Source: Quercus robur
Taxonomy: Eukaryota; Streptophyta; Magnoliopsida; Fagales; Fagaceae
Length of the DNA stretch: 64,000 bases
Direction of reading: 5' to 3'
NCBI RefSeq assembly: GCF_932294415.1
Contig: NC_065537.1
Coordinates: 6,056,349-6,120,348, forward strand
The position numbers and the translations under genes are program-made. Below the pieces are notes generated by a model. It made no database searches, had not been told where the DNA came from, and saw nothing but the letters and a program-made list of their open reading frames with translations. Shown one piece after another: positions 42,170-54,622 of the stretch; position 1 is the first letter of the stretch, and every line of letters begins with the position of its first letter.

Positions 42170-44875
42170 GAGATGGCTAAATCGAGGCTGAGGAAATTAG
42201 TCGATACTGAAGAGGCGATGAATAAGTTCATCGCCGATTACAAGATTCCTCCCAACGTGAGTCTGAGGCATTGTAAGATGGGGGAGTGGCACTATAAGAA
42301 GGAAACGGGCGAGGTAGTAATTCCCGTCCTCGCCTTTGTAGAGGGGGGGTATGAGAATCCCTATGGGGCCAGTAACGAGGGGTTACCTCAGGCACTTCCG
42401 ATTAGCCCCCACCCAGTGCACCGGCAACATGTTTAGGATCCTGGGTTGCGTGGATGCTTTAAACGAAAAGATGGGGTTAAGACTGACCCACCATGACGTG
42501 AATTGGTGTTATAATCTCCAAAATTTGAAGGAGAAATCCTACTACATGAAGACGAGAGATGAAAGGGTTCAACTAATTCAATGCCTTCTTGATTCCAACA
42601 AGGGGTTAAACAAGGATTTCCTTATCGCCTCCAGTGAATGGCATGATGGCAATCCGTGCCCCATAGTAGAAGGAAAACCAGGTGGGGTATAGGGAATGGA
42701 AGGGCGCTGACCCTTTGCGCCATTCTAATTTGATGTGGTTCGGTAACTAACCATGCATATGTGTTTTTCTTTTGTAGATCCACACGCTTATCAACGGCAT
42801 TTTCACTTAGTCAACCGGGTGGACTTGGAGACTGTTCTACAAGCGGCAGTTTTCGTAAATGACGGAGATGGTCAAGTCCGAGCCGCTCACAAAATATTAG
42901 GGTACGCTCCCGTTCAGAAGTCATTTGCCGACCCTAGGCACGTGATCAGCGAGAGCCGCCCTCGGCTTCCAAAAATTACCGTGGTCGAGACAGGATTTCT
43001 AATCTCCGAAGTACCATCTGTCCCAGAGAGCATCCCACTGGTGGGCCCCTCCTCGTCTCATCAAATAGCGGAGGACGAAGGCAAGTTAGATCAGCCTGAG
43101 GAAGGGTTTGGGGTGTTTGACCTAGCCAACCAATCCGAGAATCCTTCTGGTGATATAGGTGACCCAGCCTTGTCCGAGGCGGAATTGTCATTAGTAGGCA
43201 CATTCTCTCAAGCTGAGATGGGACTCAAGAGAAAGCCCCTGACCAGCCTATTCGAACTCCTCGAGGGTCAACCAGGGAAGGATGCGTAGGGAACGCTACA
43301 ACCCAATGCTCCTTCCCCACCACCTCAGCCCTAGACTGTCTAGACTAGGTCATCCTCCACCAAGTTACAGTCACAATCCCCCCGCCCCAAACTTCCTGCT
43401 CCTTCCCAACCAACTCTGCCTCCTCGGCCGGAAGGCACTGATTCAAAGAGAAAGAGGAGCCCCAAGGGCAAGGAAACCATGGATGGGGAAAATCCCAACA
43501 TTCTAAGGAGAGGGAGGAAGCTCCGCGTGCGAAGCAATTAAAGATTGGGCACCAAAGCAAGGGTAAGGAGACCGAAGTCCAACCTTCCCAAGGCAAGGGA
43601 AAGGGGATTGAGGCCCAATCCTCGCCAAGCGCCTGACTTCGCACCCCAATGCTTCACGGGGGTCCACTGCTGGAAACCGCGTCCATGAGGGACCTTGGAG
43701 ATGGCGAGGGTGGTTACGTGGCAGACGCACTAGGGAGAACCATACTACTTCCCACCGACATGGATGGGTTGAAGAAAATGAGGATGCAGGAGGTCTTCCT
43801 CAATACGAAGAGGTACCTGGGCATGGTAAGGCTCTTGAAACCTAAAACATTATTAACTCTCACTCCCGGTTTGTCATTCACGATGTATTTATCTCCCTTG
43901 ACAAGCTCTCTAGGCCACCTATAGGATGGAGAAAGAGGTGAACAACAAGAGTAAGGCGGCCGAGAATGAACGCTCCAAGCTCTTAGTGACCGTGCGGACT
44001 CTCCAAGCTTCTAAGGAGGACCTCGCCAAGGCTAAGACTGCCCTAACAGACGCTATCCGAGATAGGGATAGTGCCTCGGCGGGTTTAGCTAGTGCTCAAA
44101 AACAGGCTGATGATCAAACAAAACGTCTGGTAGAAGTCGAGGATCAGTTGCGAATAGCCAAGGAGCTGATCGATGACTTAAATAAAAGACTGGTCGCGGC
44201 AGAGCATGACAAAGGTGTGGCGGAGTATGCCCGTGACGAAGCCATAAGGGCCAAACGGGAGGCCGAGTTTGCCAGAAACGAGGCTGAGGCTGAGGCTGCC
44301 AAGGAAACGGCCGAGGATGATGGTTATAATGCGGGGGTAGCTAAAACCCTAGCCATCCTTAAAGCCCAGATTCCTGGAGTATGCAGGCTTTACTGCTCCC
44401 AGGTTTGGGAAGAGGCCTTGAAGCGAGCTGGGGTGAATGCTTCATCCGATTTGTGGAAAGCGGAGAACATATTCTACCCTACAGCCATCCGCGAGGCCAC
44501 CTCCATCAGCTCCGTGGCTGTGAGCGACCAACCCAAGGAAGAGGTCACTCAGTCGAAAACCGTACAGGTCGGCGCCTCTCCTGGCAAGACGCTCAAAGAG
44601 GGAGAACTTCAGGATGTGATAGAAACATCTCAGCGTACGGATCTCGAGGTACCCAAAAAGGTTGCTGAGCCCGTGGTTGGCACTCAGATGCCTAATGCTG
44701 AGGAGCCAGCCATACTTGCCCAGCCCCTACAGGCAATTCCCCTTACTGTGGTCCCCAAGAGTACCGACACTGACCCTGTTCAGCCTTCCCCAAAAGGGAC
44801 TACCCTCCAGGGCGTCGAAGCTGATCCCGTTCTGCCTTCCCAGGACGTGGCCGACGCAAAATTAAAGAAGTAGAA
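42170..44875 (+). other. Gag-like coding region of the LARD-like element
   Basis: The first part (about 42170-42690) resembles the 'putative gypsy type transposon' domain of plants (PF04195 type), with phrases such as MGLRLTHHDVNWCYNLQ and LNKDFLIASSEWHDG. The last part (about 43925-44875) encodes a long alanine/lysine/glutamate-rich coiled coil (for example KAKTALTDAIRDRDSA) followed by a proline-rich tail. Such proteins are common in plant elements that lack pol. A spliced transcript is possible. The frame is broken a few times; it is a fossil. The family name is from memory. Confidence 0.6.
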
Positions 44876-45251
44876 ACCCTGGCCAGGCTTCGTACTTGTT
44901 TTTAGTTTAACGATTAACTTGTTTCTTTTCCATTTTGAAAACTTTGTAATCTACTAGTAGTTTGAACCTGTTGAACATGTATATATGAAATCCTTTTCTT
45001 CCTTTTTCCTTTTGGTTACTTGTTAGTTTCCCTTGTCGATACTTACTATTGTTTATGAATTTTGAACTAATTATCCTAACACGTATGAATAGTTGTGCAT
45101 GCGATAAATTTAGAATCATGTTTCAGAACGTTAGCTTACCTGCACCTGTAGAGCCTTAAACTCATTTCTGTCCCCCATTCAATGGAGATATAGGCATCAT
45201 CCGAGATATCACATGTAGTTGCTAGGTCCTGCTTAGTATCTAGGTTTCTTT

Positions 45252-46230
45252 AAAGTAGTTGGCTTCCCCATAGGTTTGAGTCCGAGGACCATGCAATACC
45301 TTGGTTCTGTCAAAATTTGATTTTAAGTAGTTGGTTTCCCCATAGGTTTGAGTCCGAGGACCATGCAATACCTTGGTTCTGTCCAAAACTTGATTTTTCA
45401 GTAGTTGGTTTCCCCATAAGTTTGAGTCCGAAGACCATGCAATACCTTGGTTCTGTCCAAAACTTGATTTTTAAGTAGTTGGTTTCCCCATAGGTTTGAG
45501 TCCGAAGACCATGCAATACCTTGGTTCTGTCCAAAACTTGATTTTAATAAGTAGTTGGTTTCCCCATAGGTTTGAGTCCGAGGACCATGCAATACCTTGG
45601 TTCTGTCCAAAACTTGATTTTTAAGTAGTTGGTTTCCCCATAGGTTTGAGTCCGAGGACCATGCAATACCTTGGTTCTGTCCAAAACTTGATTTTTAAAT
45701 AATTGGTTTCCCCATAGGTTTGAGTCCGAGGACCATGCAATACCTTTGTTCTATCCAAAACTTGATTTTTTAAGTAGTTGGTTTCCCCATAGGTTTGAGT
45801 CCGAGGACCATGCAATACCTTGGTTCTGTCCAAAACTTGATTTTTAAGTAGTTGGTTTCCCCATAGGTTTGAGTCCGAGGACCATGCAATACCTTGGTTC
45901 TGTCCAAAACTTGATTTTGATAAGTAGTTGGTTTCCCCATAGGTTTGAGTTCGAGGACCATGCAATACCTTGGTTCTGTCCAAAACTTGATTTTTAAGTA
46001 GTTGGTTTCCCCATAGGTTTGAGTCCGAGGACCATGCAATACCTTGGTTCTGTCAAAAACTTGATTTTGATAAGTAGTTGGTTTCCCCATAGGTTTGAGT
46101 CCGAGGACCATGCAATACCTTGGTTCTGTCCAAAACTTGATTTTTAAGTAGTTAGTTTCCCCATAAGTTTGAGTCCGAGGACCATGCAATACCTTGGTTC
46201 TGTCCAAAACTTGATTTTGATAAGTAGTTG
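45252..46230 (+). repeat. Tandem array, 13 units of about 75 bp, inside the LARD-like element
   Basis: Each unit carries 'gtagttggtttccccatag', 'gtttgagtccgaggacc' and 'atgcaataccttggttctgt'. Thirteen copies of 'accatgcaatacc' can be counted between 45289 and 46193. Units are 72-76 bp and nearly identical; the first and last differ most. The array lies between the coding region and the 3' LTR. The antisense strand stays open across many units because 75 is a multiple of three; this is not evidence of a gene. Confidence 0.92.
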
Positions 46231-46470
46231 GGGGAATTAACCCCTCGGCTATGACATGCGACCTTGGTTTTAGGGAACTTAGCTCCTTGGCCAAGCCCCT
46301 AGAACCATCCGTGCTGCTGACGCTACGAAGAGCAGCCCCTAGTAAAGAAACATAGTCCCTAGTGGAACTTTATGCTAGAACACTACAACCGGCTGTTAGA
46401 AATGACAAGGGGACTATCTCGACCTACCGCCTATGCCAACACACAAGCCTTCCCCACAGACAGCGCCAAT

Positions 46471-47173
46471 TGTAGGGACACGATTTGCAACGACCCAACA
46501 CGATACTGGGTTCGCCCGTAAATAGGCCCAAACAATATGATTTATAGAGCGTGGGTTTTGAAAAGCTAGGCCTTAGTCACCAGACGGTGGGTTTTTCGTA
46601 GTGTTCATACATAGTTAAATCGTGTTCGCCCTAGGAGTCTTTCTCCTAGAGGCGGGCTGGGAGGCTCTGATTTTTGGCCATTTTTCCCAGCCTCCTCCTT
46701 GGTGCATTAACCTTTACATTATATAGCCCTTCTTGGTTGATCTTAGCCCTCCACTTATTGGTCAGGCAAGTGCCTACTTCTGTACCCGTCCCATCAGCTG
46801 TCCCTCCTTGCTTTCTGTTAGTTGCGGTGATCGAAGTCGCCCTACCTAGGCGTCTTTTCTCATTTACATGGTCAGGACGCTGGTTGGTGCATTTAATGCG
46901 GAGGGGACGTGTTTACCCTGAACCAGTTTTGCACCGTACCCCCATATGGGTCCCATTCTACTCGCATCTCTTTCAGGAGGCTTTTTGGGGGCATCCTTCA
47001 TCAAGATGTTGCTCTTCCCCTTGAGGTCCTGGAGTGCCGAGGACAAGGTCGTCCTCGGCTATTCCCCTCGACACTTCGGACTTTCCCCATTCGTCCTCGA
47101 CACATACCCTCCTCGGCACGGGCCCCGAGCCCTAATAGAGCATGGGTCGGACCATAAGTTCCCTGGCCCCACA
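46471..47173 (+). repeat. 3' LTR of the LARD-like element
   Basis: 703 bp, the same ends as the 5' LTR. It carries a 16-17-bp stretch near 47100-47117 that is absent from the 5' LTR. Confidence 0.9.
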
Positions 47174-47178
47174 AGGAA

Positions 47179-47929
47179 AAAGGGAAAAAATTAAAAAGTA
47201 ATCTATGCTCTTTAAGAAATCTTTCCATCTCTTCAATTCATTTCTAATAATCAAGAAAAGAAGAAATAAAATCAAGACAAAGACACTTTGAAGAGGTACG
47301 TTTCCGTTTCATTTCGTAGAATCTGAATTATTTTTTAAAATAATTATCCCCTGAATTGATTGTTATATTTTGTGTGCCTTAATCATGTCAAATACTGCTA
47401 TTAAAATTTACTACATGCAGTAAGCATAAAATGTCAATTTTTTCATTATATTGTAGTTCATCATCACTTTGTGTCCTAAAAAATAAAATGGTGTTTGTAT
47501 ATATATATATATATATATTGTAAAATGGTGTTTGTAGATATTTAAAAAAAAAAATGAGACATTAATACATCAAATGGTGTTTGTATATATATATTTTTAA
47601 ATGTAAAGGGAGGTAAAAGAAAAAAAAAAATTTATTAGCAAAATATACTTTGAAAAGTTAGGGTCATTGCTCGCTCCCTCGGTCCCTACTCCCTCTATCC
47701 AGAGGGAAACAAAATGTTTGAGACCCAAAGGCAGACTCGGCCCAACCAATACCAGTCCCTTATAACCCACCCAATACTGCCAAGGCCATGAAAGCCCTCC
47801 AACAACAAAACCACCCCATCCAGCCACAACTTGATAAAGCCTTGATTAGCACCAGAAAAAAAAAAGTTGCTGAAACCTTTAGCAATCTATTATAATTTTT
47901 ATGTTGACTAATTCCAAGATGGAAGTTTC
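47179..47929. other. Spacer right of the LARD-like element
   Basis: AT-rich with a short (TA)n run and a tripled 'atggtgtttgta' word near 47490-47590. No gene recognised. Confidence 0.5.
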
Positions 47930-49491
47930 ATTTTAATGGTTTAAGAATTTATATTTCTTAAGCAATCTATAAAATCCCTTCTATTTTGGAAAGAATTTAC
48001 GTTTTCTAGCGCCAGCAACTCCCTGTACACATGGGATTGCTTGCCAAACCAATTGGACTTGGTGAATTCTCTTTTTCTAACCATACATGCCCATAGCTCT
48101 TCTCCATCTTTTCAAGATAAAGAAGAGTCTAGCATACTCTTGAGCCCATGTGTACCTTTTCACAAGGCATCTGCATTGATATGTTTGTGTTCCATGTAAA
48201 CCAATTTGCACCAAAAATTTTTATAATTTGATATGGCTAAGCTGTCTTGAAAACTTAGAAGGAAAGTGGATAGAAATCTCGGACATGTTGGGTTAATGAC
48301 GAGTAAGGCAACAACATAAACAAATATACAAAGTCTGACAACAACATAAACATTACAACCTATGCCCCAACCAGGCTGTATTAGCTTAATCTGAAGCAGC
48401 ATTTGAAACTAATTTAACTATCCATTCTAGTATCCTATATTTACGTATTTAAGTACGTCACCAAAATTCCTCCTTAATACCCATATATCTTCAAAAACAG
48501 GTTCCAGTCTCCAATATATCATGCAATCATCTTTGAGGAGCTTTTGCAACAAGTTTTTATTCTCCATCAGCACAATGACACTTTGAATCCATTTCTCTTG
48601 ACTGCCATCTTCTAATACTTCCATGCAGTTAAACATTCACTTTCAGCTAAATTCTACAACGAATTTAGGTTGAACTTGAACATACAGCCTTCAAAATCAA
48701 ACTTGCTCCTAAAAACCATATAAATCATAAAATGTCCACTGCCACAGCCACAATAACTGCATTATGAGATTTATTTTCAGACAGAACATTCAACCATCAT
48801 TCTAATCACACCCTCTTTGATTGGGGTTGCTAAGAATCAAACCAAATTGCTCATGCAATTTGACAAGAGAAAAACAAATATGACACTTAAAAAGCATTAT
48901 TAATTTCTTCATATTAACGTGGAGCCAATGAGGCATTGACAACTGGAAAGGACCAACAGCTATCAACCGAAAACTATCAAATTAATGAAAGGGCGTCACT
49001 CTACTGTCGTGGCATTTAATTAGTAAAAACAGTGCCGTTTAAAGAAAGCAGAATCATCAACAACTATTGTACTATTCTATTCAACAACTGTGTTATCGAA
49101 GCTAAAGTTCATAAAGAAGTTAGGAGCAATGGTTGCTGGAGATTGAGGCTCTGTTAGAAGACGTCTGAACTCCTCTCCGAACCTGAAACATCTGTCAACT
49201 GGTTCCTAAACATCTGAATGTCCTTCATCAGCTCGATCTGCCACCTCTATGTTACTTCTATTCCAGCCTCCCTAGTCCAACTCAAACAACCAGAAATGGA
49301 CCCATCTTTATGTTTACAATCAAAACTGAATGAATCCCCTCCATTTCGTTCTTCTACCCTTGCAGCTCTCCTCAAGCAGGATTGGTTGCCAGTTGGAAGA
49401 TTCTATAAAGGTCTGGACTTTGCTTATTTTACTACTGTGGATGCAATCCTTTAGTTCTTAACTGTTAGCTACCTTGCACATAGAAATCAAA
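47930..49491. repeat. Segmental duplication, copy A (left part)
   Basis: It matches copy B (52850-54958) nearly throughout, beginning at 'gtttaagaattt' and 'tttctagcgccagcaactcc' and ending at 'cttgcacatagaaatcaaa'. The copy continues after the Helitron at 52662-52830. It includes minus-strand frames at 48427-48636 (LLQKLLKDDCMIYWRLEPVF; unrecognised) and 49154-49395 (see the ORF entry for copy B). Confidence 0.9.
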
Positions 49492-50463
49492 TCTATATAT
49501 ATATATAAAACCGAAGCTTTTTAAGCTTCCACAGTCTTCCACGTCAGCATTTATTTATTTATTCTATTTTTTAAATTTCGATTTTTTTTTTCAGTCTTTT
49601 ATACGACTGACTCTCTCTAACCTATACGCATTCTTAAAACCCAAAACCCTAACCTTTGACCCCTCTCTAATTCCAGGGGCCGCATTACAAATGCAATGGG
49701 AACTCAAGTGGTATGAGGTATGAACTCAAAGCCAACTTGACCTTGATTTTTATCAAATAGCTTAACAATGCATTTACAAGCTTACCTGAAATAGCACGGG
49801 TTATAAAATAATGTTGGCGTGCTACTACAGATTAGTCTGTTAGTGGACAAATCACTTCCTCTAATATAAATTAAAAGTAGAGATCTTTACGTATATGCAA
49901 TTCTACACATATTTGTGTAATATCATGGTGGTGGAGGTGTTCAATATGTGCCGGTCAGTTTATACTTTATAGGTCATGCCTTTCAATTAAGTGAAGCACA
50001 CTGTCAACATCTGTTCTCCATGTGTTGAACTCTGCTTTTAGTTTTTAACTACCTTGATTTAAAGCTTTGAGAACTTCTGATTTGTTCACTTGATTGTGGT
50101 TTACTTTTATGCCAAAATGAGTTGTGCTTAGAAAAGATGTATTTTCTTTTAGGGAAAACAAAGATTCTAATGTAAAGTTCACATCGTTTGTAAATCTCTG
50201 TAAGCTGAAAAATTATAATTTGATTCAAAAAATTATTTGCTAAGATATAGAAGAATGGTAATAATTTGAAATACTTTAGGGGAAGTCTCAAACTTGACCA
50301 CAGGGTAGGGTGTTTCTAAATAATGTCATTGAAAGAACCAATGTGGATTCTCTTTGAAAAAAATAGAAATAAATTCATATGGTGTGTAATTGTATGGAAC
50401 TTGCTATTTAAGCGAGTCTCTATTTTAATTTGTTTTAATAGTTAGGAGTTAAATTCAATTTCG

Positions 50464-50494
<31 letters not shown>

Positions 50495-51072
50495 TGATTG
50501 AAAAGGCAGAAATTCAGGTTTTTGTTTGTTTGTTGAGAAACCTCCCCCTTTGCAGTTGGTTGACCAATCATTAATTCTATTAATAATGGATTTGGAATGT
50601 TAGGTTAGTTGGGTGATAACATGGTTTTAGGTTGCAGAAGTATCTAACAATGATTTATCATATATATTTTGAATTTGAGGTATTGCAATTGCTACAAATG
50701 CTTAGTCACATAAAAAGATTAATAGAGAAAGACAAGGATATGTAGTATGTTATTCAATTGAAGATATGGCTGATAGAGTGAATCAAGGCAAGTTATTCTT
50801 TTTGGCAAATTGTCACTTGAGCCAAAAGCAATTTCTAAATTGAGTTCTATTTGCAATATTGTACTTTATGTCTATACTAATGTTTCTCCTGTAATTTTCA
50901 ATTCCAATTTAGTAAAAATTAATTTGCTAACATCTCTTATACATGTTCTCTTAAATGCTGAGCCACCATGTTCAATCTTGATTTCCTCTTATGTGACTCC
51001 TATGAATTTTTTGTGCTAGAGAGAAATCATGGTCCAGTCCCAATACTTTGTGATCATGGTTCAGTGTCTCAA

Positions 51073-51115
<43 letters not shown>

Positions 51116-52661
51116 TTCGTATTTATCATTAATATTTTTTGTAGCACATTTGCATCAAGTAGAATTCATGTTTGTGATTTCAGCCAATCTGATGTAGATA
51201 TGGGAATAAGGAAAAGGTATACCACTAATGATTGGGAAGCCTAAGTATACCACTGATAATTGTCAATTATCATTGTTGCATATGTTATGTGCTAAACTGA
51301 AGTATTAAATCTATAAAGACCATATGAGTTTCTAAGTTTCATTTTTTTTTTCTTTGCTTGAGACTTGAGATAATGAGTTCATTTCCAAAGTAGTATTGTT
51401 AATTATAAATTGAAAATTTTCATAATTGTTCTTCTTTTCCTTCTTTTTATTATTATTATTATTTTTTTTACTATAAACAAAATGCAAGTATATTTTCAGT
51501 TATTGAATAATTAATGTTCTGTTGTAGGTTATTGAATTATTTCTGTCCCATATTATCAATGTAAGCTGTTTTTAAAGTTTTAACAAAAAACAATCTCCTC
51601 AAGATTTGCATCCCTTAGTAACGATGGGGCAAGTTGCTAATTGTGATTTAATTTGCATCCCTTGGGATTTCCTATAGATAACCATTTGAAATGCTACTTT
51701 CCTACATTGTTATTCTAATTATTATGTTAAAATTTTACTTTTTATAGTTACATATAGTCAATTAGGAAAAGGACCTATATCTTCAATCTCTTTTTACCAT
51801 TCTATGGTCCTTATGGAACCATAGAAATCAAGTGGTTCATGATGGGAAGACCCCAAATCTGATAAATGTTGTTCTCACTCACTGCCAAATCTCTTTTATG
51901 CAGGTACCAAGAGGCCTTTAGAAATGGACAATCCTAATATCAAGATCACAGCATACCAACTCATAAAGATGTCTCCAATAGGGATTGGTAACTCATTATC
52001 AAAGTAGTTTGTTGAAGGAAAAGGAAATTGAAACAGAGTGGCTATGCATATGAAGCAAAGGACTTGAAGAGAGATCTAATATTAGTGGGGGAGCCTAGCA
52101 GTCTGTCAACATCTTACCCAGCAGCATTTCAGGATGCAATCGTGGAGGTTGCAATAAAAGCTAGAGACCTTGGATTTACACTAATTTTGTTTGGCAGTGG
52201 TTGCAAAAGGATTGAACAGGTTTGTAATGGAAGAAGTTAACCAAGATTGCAGGAACAACCTATGGCAACAGACTTGCATTTTCTAACTTAATAAGGTTTA
52301 ACTTTTCACACCATTTTTGTACCAAAAACTATCAGGTGTAATGTGTTAGAAGTAGCTTCAATTCTATAGCAGTTCATTATTCGACCCAATTACTGTTGGA
52401 TCTCTCCAAATCTTATGTTATATAACTTGTGTCCTGTAACTATTTTCTATGGTATCAAAAAAAAGAAAAAGAGTTACATATGGTCTTCAACTATGTTAAT
52501 TAGAACTATTTAGAATTTAATAAAGGGATCCAAAACTAAATAAAAATTCTAACTAAATTAGGTAAGCTATTTTTTTTACAAATAGTCCAATTTCATTTTT
52601 TATTTATCTATAAATATATATTTTCACAACTAGCCAATGCATTGCACGGGTTTGCGACTAG
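49492..52661 (+). mobile_element. Helitron, non-autonomous, 3170 bp
   Basis: It starts TCTATATATATATATAAAAC and ends CACGGGTTTGCGACTAG. A palindromic CAATGCATTG lies about 20 bp before the CTAG end. It is inserted between A and T without target duplication. The paralogous copy B gives the empty site: 'gaaatcaaa' joins 'tttttactatgcatg' directly at 54958/54959. TC start, CTAG end, 3' hairpin and A/T insertion are the diagnostic Helitron features. No Rep/helicase gene is present. It contains a LINE fragment (about 51788-52240), poly-T (51076-51111) and an (ATT)n run (50465-50493). Confidence 0.9.
51788..52240 (+). pseudogene. LINE C-terminal fragment inside the Helitron
   Basis: Frames read TILWSLWNHRNQVVHDGKTPN, which is the linker after the zf-RVT region of plant LINE or RT-like genes, then YQEAFRNG in a shifted frame, and finally AFQDAIVEVAIKARDLGFT, which resembles the second helix of the RNase H-like RVT_3 domain. 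At least one frameshift and several stops are present. It is either captured by the Helitron or inserted into it; no poly-A tail or target duplication was found to decide. Confidence 0.5.
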
Positions 52662-52830
52662 TTTTTACTATGCATGACCACATTTGAGGCAGGGAAAGGA
52701 TCTCCCTTGCCTTGTTCCTACAAGACCAAATAGACCATAAAATAAAGACAAACGATACCTAGAAGAACTTTAAGTTCTTTAAATTTCCACTGATCAGCCA
52801 GCTCTTGATCCATGCGTAAACCACACCCGA
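52662..52830. repeat. Segmental duplication, copy A (right part)
   Basis: It continues copy A after the Helitron with 'tttttactatgcatgaccac', 'gcagggaaaggatctccctt' and 'agccagctcttgatccatg', matching 54959-55100. Confidence 0.9.
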
Positions 52831-54131
52831 TCCACTCAAGTATTTTTTCTTTTAATTGTTTAAGAATTCAAATTTCTTAAGCAATCTATACAAACCCTTC
52901 TATTTTGGCAAGGATTTATGTTTTCTAGCGCCAGCAACTCCCTATGCATGTGGGATTGCAAGCCAAACCAATTAGACTAGTGAATTCTGTTTTTCTAATC
53001 ATATATGCCCATAGCTCTCATCTATCTTTACAAGATAAGAAGATTCTAGCATGCTCTTGAGCCCATGTAAACCTTTTCACTAGGCCTAAGGTGCCATTGG
53101 TAACACGGTTCGGAAATCTGCATTGACATCTACATTGATATGGTTGTGTTCCATATAAACCAATTTGCACCAAATTTTTTGATAATCTGATATGGCTAAG
53201 CTATCTTGAAAACTTAGAAGGAAAGTGGATAGGACATGTTGGGTAATTGAGGAGTAAGGCAACAACATAAACATTTCATAAACATTATACAAAGTCTGAC
53301 AACTACATAAACATTACAACCTATGCCCCGACCAGGCTACATTAGCTTAATCTGAAGCAGCATTTGAAACTAATTTAACTATCCATTCCAATATCCTATA
53401 TTTACATATTTAAGTACGTTATCAAAATCCCTCCTTAATACCCATATATCTTCAAAAACAGGTTCCAATCTCCAATATATGCAATCATCTTTGAGGAGCT
53501 TTTGCAACAAGTTTTTATTCTCCATCAGTACAATGACACTATGAATCCATTTCTATTGACTGCCATCTTCTAATACTTCCATGCAGTTAAACATTCACTT
53601 TTAGCTAAATTCTACAATGAATTTAGGTTGAACTTGAACATACAGCCTTCAAAATCAACCTTGTTCCTAAAAACCATATAAATCATAAAATATCCACTAC
53701 CACAGCCACAATAACTGCATTATGAGATTTATTTTCAGACAGAACATTCAACCATCATTCTAATCACACCCTCTTTGATTGGGGTTGCTAAGAATCAAAC
53801 CAAATTGCTCATGAAATTTGACAAGAGAAAAACAAATATGACACATAAAAGCATTATTAGTTTCCTCATATTCACCACACATCACACGTAAAAAGCATTA
53901 CTAATTATTTTCCACCAAAAAAAAAAAATGACACTTAAAAGTTTCCAAATGAGAGGATACTTCCAAGAAAATCTATCATGATCACTTAAATCTGCACAGA
54001 AACTCTCACTGAATTTCACTGTAACAAAGTAAATCGAGAAAGAGGTAAAACAGAAAGAGAGAAAGCAACAGAAAATTGATTGAGGAAAAATGAAATTCAC
54101 TCAATGATAATTAGAACTAGGATGTTTACAA

Positions 54132-54214
54132 CCAGTGCACTGAATCTATTGTGATGGTAACATGTGTTCCAGTTTTGACCACATGTTGTCATTGCAATAG
54201 ATCCGGTGCACTCC
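54132..54214. other. Foldback hairpin, arms of about 33 nt
   Basis: The left arm (54134-54166) contains AGTGCACTGAATCTATTG and ends ACATGTG; the right arm (54180-54212), read as reverse complement, contains AGTGCACCGGATCTATTG and ends ACATGTG. At least 27 of 33 positions pair, and the mismatches are all transitions, so several could be G-U pairs in RNA. The loop is 13 nt. It lies in the segment present only in copy B. It may be a small foldback element or a small-RNA source; no known miRNA was recognised. Confidence 0.6.
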
Positions 54215-54622
54215 AAGCACTCGACCCAAACTTTACTTGTTTATATATGCAATTATGTACAAAATAGAGGCTACATGATTAGCTAGAAATTAACTTCCCG
54301 AAAACTACCCAAACTGATCTAGCAGACTAATTAACTAACAAACTAGCCATTGTGGCTATAACAAAACTAACAAAATTTACAAATAATGAGGATCCAATGA
54401 GGCATTGACAACTGGAAAGGACCAACAACTATCAACCGAAAACTATCAAATTAATGAAAGGGCGTCACTCTACTGTCGTGGCATTTAATTAGTAAAAACA
54501 GTGCCGTTTAAAGAAAGCAGAATCATAAACAACTATTGTACGATTCTATTCAACAACTGTGTTATCGAAGCTAAAGTTCATAATGAAGTTAGGAGCAATG
54601 GTTGCTGGAGATTGAGGCTTTG

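Larger units (their letters stand above)
40952..47173 (+). mobile_element. Large LTR element without pol (LARD-like), about 6.2 kb
   Basis: The LTRs are 40952-41637 and 46471-47173, with TG...CA ends. A perfect 5-bp target duplication AGGAA stands at 40947-40951 and 47174-47178. The 4.8-kb interior has no protease, integrase, reverse transcriptase or RNase H. It has one gag-like coding region (about 42170-44875) and then a 13-unit tandem array. The LTRs differ at about 28 of 685 aligned bases (near 4 percent, mostly transitions) plus a 16-17-bp indel, so it is a few million years old at usual plant rates. The coding region has a few breaks. It must have relied on a partner's enzymes. Confidence 0.88.

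Noticed and set aside
45252-46230. Resemblance to a CRISPR array
   Set aside because: Units are contiguous and alike over their whole length, with no unique spacers, in plant nuclear DNA inside an LTR element.
45310-46294. Long minus-strand frames across the 75-bp array, up to 174 residues of a repeated RTKVLHGPRTQTYGETNY-like text
   Set aside because: They arise because the repeat unit is close to a multiple of three and lacks stops in that frame. There is no start context, and the strand is antisense to the element.
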